Positions 58,870 through 64,000 of a DNA stretch of 64,000 bases are shown piece by piece. This DNA is from Anas platyrhynchos (lineage: Eukaryota; Chordata; Aves; Anseriformes; Anatidae): the NCBI RefSeq assembly GCF_047663525.1, contig NC_092587.1:37687001-37751000 (forward strand), given 5' to 3'. Below the pieces are notes generated by a model. The model was given only the letters and a program-made list of their open reading frames with translations. It made no database searches and was not told the DNA's origin. A program made the translations under genes and the position numbers. Within the stretch, counting starts at the first letter, position 1. Every line of letters begins with the position of its first letter.

Positions 58870-61846
58870 CTTCAGAATTCAGCCATATTCTGCAGTTCTG
58901 ATTTTAGGTGAGATCTCTAGAAAATTTTTGTTCTTTTCTTGATCTTCTGCATTCAGTGATGACTTGCTTAAATTGCTGAACTAGATCCAGGATGATTTTC
59001 TTTCTAGAATTTAAAACATTATTTTGAAGCAGCAATTTGCATTCCTTATCGCACCGTTTTTCTCTATAGACCCACCCTGTACTCTGTTCATGAAGGTCAA
59101 AGTGAAATAAGCAGTATCATGACCATGTGATACAGGAATATTTATTTTTAAAAAACTTTTTCATGCAAGTTTCATTTTTTATCACCTACTTCAGTAACTG
59201 TGTGTTCTGATATTCAATAGCTCATCTTTATGTGCTGTATCAGAGCAGTAATGTGGGAAGGGCTGCAGGAGGGATGGTCAATCTAGTGCACGTGGTCGTC
59301 TTCTTTGCCTCTGTGTTATGTATGGCTGTTAGGCGTTCAGTAATGGCTTTAAGGCACGAGTGGTGGTAATGGCTCTAATAACTGATAAGCTTTTGCTTTG
59401 GGCATTCTTTATTTCTTTCCTGCATAAAAACCTTCAGCTGGAGCTATGAAACTTACCTGACAAAATAACGTGGTATATTGCGCTCCTTCTGAGTCGTATC
59501 ACAGAAATTTGCCCAATATTTGACAAATGTAGCTAAGCAGCTGTGTGCAATACACCACATGCTGTCGTCTCCCTTTTGCTTTCATTAAGTAGCTTTACTC
59601 ATCTGCCTACGTTTTAATCTAAGCCTCCCCCTAATCTTCCCAGTTGCAGGCAAAGCCGCAACAGTCTTGCCTGGAATAATGTATTGATGGTGGTAGGCCA
59701 GAAGTGAGCTGAGCTGGTTCTGCCTTTGCTGTGAGTTTGATAGCTCTTGACCTGAGTCTTAATACAGCTTCCTTTTAGGATGTATTGTAGCACTTTTGTA
59801 TTGAAGTTGTCTGTAGCATTTTCCTTATAAATCAGTGAAAGAAATAAAAAGTATTGATGGATTCTCTGTATTTATAGGAACATATAAAACTTAAGCTTTA
59901 AGTATTTTGCATCAAATCTTTCATTTCCCTATTACCAACCCTATCTTACATGGGAAATATTTTAAAGCAAAAAAAAAAAAAAAAGATTGTTTCTTTTTTC
60001 AGTATCTTTTCTCTTTTTAGTTTTCTGTATTCGTTTTTCCTTCCATCTGCCTGTATCTATTTTCCTTCTTTTTATTTTCTTTTTTTTTTTTTCCTGAGAC
60101 ATAGGTCATTGTGTACAGTATAGTATATAGTAAGTAGGAGTTGAGTACAAGCAGAAAAATAACATGTTTGTGAAAAAAAAACACAACATTTAAGTGGTAC
60201 ATTTCAAAGGGCTTCGTATGAAATGTAAAGTAGCAAATAAACTAAACAAAAAATTGATGAAAATGTCCAAAGTTAAAATCAAATAAAAGAAAAAAGAAAT
60301 AACGCGTTTTCCAATACATGGGTCTTGAAAAGGCATCAGATTTAGGGGCTGGAGTCAGACAAGAAGATCTTCATCCTAGAGAAAAACCTGCTGCCAGTTC
60401 ACTGCAGAAATTGAGAGCGTGCTGCAAGGCGAGGGGTAGTTTCCCACACTGTTGTGTACAGCATTACTCAACCGTGAAGGCTTTGGGAGAAATACTAATT
60501 ACCTCCTAGAAACGTACAGGGGCTGACGTTTTGGCCTCTTTATGGCTCTGTAGGGACTGGCCTCCTGGAGTTTTCTGAAGGCAGGTCAGTTCTGTGCTGG
60601 TTTCTGGAGGTTTTGGAAGCATAACTCTTGTTAGGTTGGATTTGGAGTCTTTAATGTGACAGATGTGGGTCCTACCTCCCCGGCGTGACACTACTGCAGG
60701 AGCTAGATTGTCAGGGAGAAAAGAAGATGGAGAAGAGCTAGGTGGGGATTGTAGATGGGAGGGGAGTTATGGCCCAAAGACACGCTTGAAAGGTCAGGAT
60801 GATCTGCTTTCTGCTTTTCTTTCCCTTGTTTTTTCTCACCATCCTTTTCTGTCTTGCTAGAGCTTCCAGCATTTAATAGGAGGGGAAGGGGAGAGGAACT
60901 CTTCTTTTAAATTCCCAGTCAAACTTTTTGTACTTCTCTGCCAAAATACTGCACTTTTGCCTCAGACTTGGGAAAATACAGACAAGATTGGGCATGTGTA
61001 TCCCATATACTGCCGAATCTGTACTAAGGTCTTACTGTAAAAGTGCCTTCTTCACTTAAGTGATATTTTAGTGATATCATAGACAAATAACATTTTGAAT
61101 TTCATAAGCTATTTTCATTTGATTTATGTATCTCTGCATAAACAAGAGTTACAGATAAAATCACAGTATGATTTTGTAATTATGTTAGTCATAAGGAGAC
61201 CTACAGGCGAGACACTATTTATAGTAAGATGTGTTTTAAGATTGTAAGAGAATTGGGGATTGTCTTGAGGCAAAGCTATTTTTGAAAACTTTTTTATTTA
61301 AACAACAGAACCAAATACTTGTGGATTACTTTTAAGTGTCTGATAAATAATGGTTAAACAGAACTGGTATTCTGTCTGTCCCAGTAATTAATTTTATCTC
61401 TATTTTAATGGACTGTAGTCTTCTATACTCTGTATCCTTTTTAGAGAAGGCAAGTTTTTTTTTTTAACCTCCAAATTTTGGAAATGCTGATGTTTAGGTT
61501 AGAGATACTGTAGATTGGCCTGGTAGATTGCTGTATAGAGGAAGAAATAGCTATTTTGCATTATTTTAATTAACGACGTTAATTTAATTGCTTCTAGTTT
61601 TAAGACTAATATTTTGAAAGGCTTTGTTTAGTGAAGGTTTTGTGTTCCTCTGATATCTTTTTTTTTCTTTTCCCCTCTCTCTGTAGTAGTAGCTTTAAAA
61701 GGCCAAATTACTACTTTAAGTCAGAATAAATAACTTTCAATTTTCCATAGGAGCTGAAGTTAAAAGATGAAGAATGTGAAAGGCTTTCTAAAGTGCGAGA
61801 TCAACTTGGACAGGAATTGGAAGAACTTACAGCTAGTCTGTTTGAG
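53877..61846 (+). CDS. RAB3IP: RAB3IP (Rabin8), first three coding exons; gene continues past the window
   Basis: Coding exons 53877-54127, 54329-54590 and 61751-61846 join in phase to 203 codons. Rabin8 is the guanine-nucleotide exchange factor for Rab8, working with Rab11 in vesicle delivery and primary cilium growth. The sequence starts [17 protein letters not shown] and passes through a Ser/Pro-rich linker ([26 protein letters not shown]). It then enters the Sec2-type coiled coil at about residue 150 ([22 protein letters not shown], then [14 protein letters not shown]). Most of the coiled coil and the C-terminal region lie beyond base 64000. The start ATG has A at -3 and G at +4. No in-frame stop lies between the splice acceptor (53851) and this ATG, so a longer N-terminus from an upstream exon is possible. 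The gene is recognised by sequence and by its BEST3 neighbour. Confidence 0.95.
54329..54590 (+). CDS. RAB3IP: RAB3IP second coding exon
   Basis: 262 nt, codons 84-171. A poorly conserved Ser/Asn-rich stretch leads to [29 protein letters not shown] and the start of the coiled coil. Donor is gtaagg. Confidence 0.95.
55153..55220 (+). mobile_element. Ancient SINE/LINE tail (MIR/L3-like)
   Basis: Contains TTTGTAAAGCGCTTTG, a short spacer, then GGTGCTATATAAATGC and an ATTATTTAT-type end. This resembles the conserved 3' tail shared by old amniote MIR/L2/L3-type elements. The copy is short and diverged, and the subfamily was not resolved. Confidence 0.45.
58833..58865. repeat. T33 homopolymer
   Basis: An uninterrupted run of 33 T, the longest homopolymer in the window. 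No flanking duplication was seen. Its assembled length may be unreliable. Confidence 0.9.
61751..61846 (+). CDS. RAB3IP: RAB3IP third coding exon (Sec2 coiled coil)
   Basis: 96 nt, codons 172-203, heptad-like [18 protein letters not shown] through [10 protein letters not shown], in the Rab8-binding coiled coil. The acceptor is ttttccatag. The donor is gtttgt, weaker than the two before it. The next exon is not in the window. Confidence 0.94.
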
Positions 61847-64000
61847 GTTTGTTGGAGTCTTCGATGTGATATACTTAAAGGAAGCTGAGCCAGATGTTTT
61901 ATGTAGAATCAGTGTATCTAATGCTGACTTTTTCTGCAATAAGCTTATAAAGGGATTTGTGTTCTGAAGATCTGGGTGTGCTGGTAGAGGCTTAAGAGCA
62001 AGCAGTAGACTTTTCACTTAGATGAGAGATGTTGTTGAGCTTGTCAATTTGCCTAGACACAAAATGAAGAAAATAAGGCAAATGTGTCAGAAAGCTTAAA
62101 ACTATTTAGGCTCATTTTTTGGCATAACTATTTTGAGACAGCTTCTCTGTCTGACAACAAGGCTATCTAGATAAGAGCTAAATTTGGGGTTGTCATGGTG
62201 ATTACATGCAAAATAACATAGTTCCAGATCAATGGAGGTAGCACAGTATATAACTTAACCATGCTTTCAGCTTTTGAATTTTGGGTCTGGCAGCATGTTA
62301 CTCCCACAAACTTGAAGAGAAACGGAGTGATGCACCAGGGTGGAACCTGGTTGCAAAGTGAGAAACCCTGAACTCTAAAGTGGGACCTTTTCATTTGAGA
62401 AAAGAGCAGTGGTGCCAACAAAGATTGTGAGCTTGCATTAAACAGATAAAAATCTTAAATCCACACTTGAAACAGAACTGGTTGCCATTTTGCCATGGAA
62501 TACCTAGAAGCTAAATTATGATATGCAAACCTGTTGGAATAAGTTTAATAAACTAGTGATACTTTGTGCTTACCAAATTGTAAGTATTGTGTGTCAGCAT
62601 ACACATAGAGATAAAACCATTAGATGTTTTTTTAGAAGCAAGGTTGTTGAAGTTATAATGGTATAAAAGTGCTATAAAAAATGGAAAGTATTAATGTTCA
62701 AAAATGAAGTAACAGATTTATCTGTGGAATACAATTTATTTCATCATCCCAGTAGGGCAAAGTTACTTAATATTTTAAGAAGCTTCTGCATATAGAGTAA
62801 ACCTGAAAAGCTGGAAAGCTACTTTTTAGCATAAGTATTTGTGTAGTTGTGGTGGAAGAAGGTGATGGACAGGCACTTTAACTGTAGAGGAATAGACGTA
62901 ATTACCCATGTAATTTTATGTTAATGACAGTTGATAAATTAAAACAGTGTGTCAGTTTGTTAAAGCTATGTTTGAAATACACCACATTATTAATGATTAT
63001 TTAATGAGTTTTAATTATTCAGAACTCCCAGCTGTTGTGGGCATGTCACTCGAATTTTATTTTGTGTTGTGATTTCACGAAGAGTCTCTAATAAAACAAC
63101 GCTAAGGTTTCTTCATTTTTGCACTTGGATCTACAGCCCTTGGATTCATGTTCTGTTCTGAATCCCATTAATTTCATGAGCGTATGGGTGGATATGCTGG
63201 AGTTTATATTAATGTAGCCCACTGGAGGATGGAGACTTGTTTTGCACAGCTGGATGTATATATTCCATTATCACCCTGTAATAGCATGGTAACATGCTTT
63301 GCTTTTAAAGGTGCATCCCTAAGCAGAAACTGCATGGTCAATGTTAAATGTATTTGTACACATTGTATAGATGTGTATGTGCCCATTCCTGCATGTGTCT
63401 GTCACTATTTAAGAGAATTTTATGAACCCATACTACACAGCTGTGTTGAATGACGATGGGAGCCAGATGTTCTGGTGTGATGATGTATGACATTTTTGTT
63501 TTATTTATATAGCGTCCAGATATGTGCTAGGCGCTTTACAGATATGAGAAGAATCCTATCCCAAGTAATTTAGTCAGTGGCCCTGATCTTTCAGTTCTTG
63601 TTGCCTTCAGTAAGTACCAAATAAGAACAGAAATTTGATCACAGGCATAAATTGCTGGATCAGAGCCTAAACAAATACATTATGCAGACAAAAGGCTTAG
63701 AAGTCTGAGGTAAAAAGATATTTTAAAAAAAATCCCAGTCCTTTTATGATTTGTTCATTATTAGCTTAGTCTTGCTTGCTTACTTGGATTGGTTTTTAGT
63801 GCTTTTTCTGTTCTACTGAAGAAATGTTTGTTAATCCATAAACTACTTTTAAGCTTTTACTTGAATTTTTTTAATTGATGGTAAGAATTCAGTTCAGTTG
63901 TTTGACCAGTTTTTTCATGCAGAAGTTTACAGCTGATTAAAACTGGTTATTCTGGCTAGAAGAAAGGAGAAGTTCTTTTGAATGTGCTACTGTACCAATG
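61847..64000 (+). other. RAB3IP intron running off the window
   Basis: Begins with the donor gtttgt. No further exon was found before the edge; an ancient repeat tail lies at about 63500-63575. Confidence 0.7.
63500..63575 (-). mobile_element. Ancient SINE/LINE tail (MIR/L3-like), inverted
   Basis: Read on the minus strand it has TGTAAAGCGCCTAGC, a spacer, then GGACGCTATATAAATAAA, the same motif order as the copy at 55153-55220. The plus-strand flank (CCTATCCCAAGTAATTTAG) looks like the usual body of this repeat. Confidence 0.45.

Larger units (their letters stand above)
54591..61750 (+). other. RAB3IP 7.2-kb intron
   Basis: Mostly unique A/T-rich sequence. It contains an ancient repeat tail at 55153-55220, a T33 tract at 58833-58865 and an A17 tract near 59970. 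No additional exon, RNA or embedded gene was recognised. Confidence 0.7.

Overview
This window is vertebrate nuclear DNA, almost certainly from a bird. CR1 LINE copies lie at the left edge, near 46.2 kb and at 52.3-53.4 kb, and two of them end in the ATTCTATG-type microsatellite tail typical of avian CR1. Genes are split into short exons with GT-AG introns. BEST3 (minus strand) lies beside RAB3IP (plus strand), as it does in other vertebrates. The species cannot be fixed by reading alone.

Three protein-coding genes are supported. (1) 4.18-11.1 kb, plus strand: a complete nine-exon pepsin-family aspartic protease of the cathepsin E type. It encodes 405 residues and has both catalytic Asp motifs, three disulfide pairs and the extra pro-region cysteine of cathepsin E. 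A TATA promoter precedes it and an AATAAA follows it. Its place beside BEST3 points to the sauropsid/fish 'cathepsin E-A-like/nothepsin' paralogue (CTSEAL) rather than classical CTSE. (2) 15.3-31.8 kb, minus strand: the complete coding part of bestrophin-3. Nine coding exons have the family lengths 152, 95, 234, 155, 78, 153, 81 and 152, followed by a long last exon. The 668-residue product keeps the chloride-channel neck, aperture, calcium clasp and autoinhibitory motif at family positions. (3) about 46.4 kb to beyond 64 kb, plus strand: RAB3IP (Rabin8). A CpG-island promoter is followed by the first three coding exons (203 codons), which end inside the Sec2-type coiled coil. The remaining exons lie beyond the right edge.

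Layout: 1-814 degenerate CR1; 815-4100 intergenic; 4.1-12.0 kb protease gene and 3' UTR; 12-15.3 kb intergenic DNA plus BEST3 3' UTR; 15.3-31.8 kb BEST3; 32-46 kb a gene-free interval holding a candidate BEST3 first exon, several homopolymer tracts and a small insertion-like scar; 46.1-47.5 kb CR1 tail and CpG island; 47.5-64 kb RAB3IP introns and exons, with a young sense-oriented CR1 in intron 1 and two ancient repeat tails sharing one motif.

The genes do not form a functional unit. The protease acts in an endosomal or secretory compartment, BEST3 is a membrane anion channel and RAB3IP is a Rab8 exchange factor. The best leads are the weak splice signals on both sides of BEST3 intron 8, next to the exon carrying the calcium clasp; the compact liver-type promoter of the protease, with two perfect AGGTCA half-sites; and an 18-bp duplication around a T-rich tract near 43.7 kb. 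No novel multigene system is visible.
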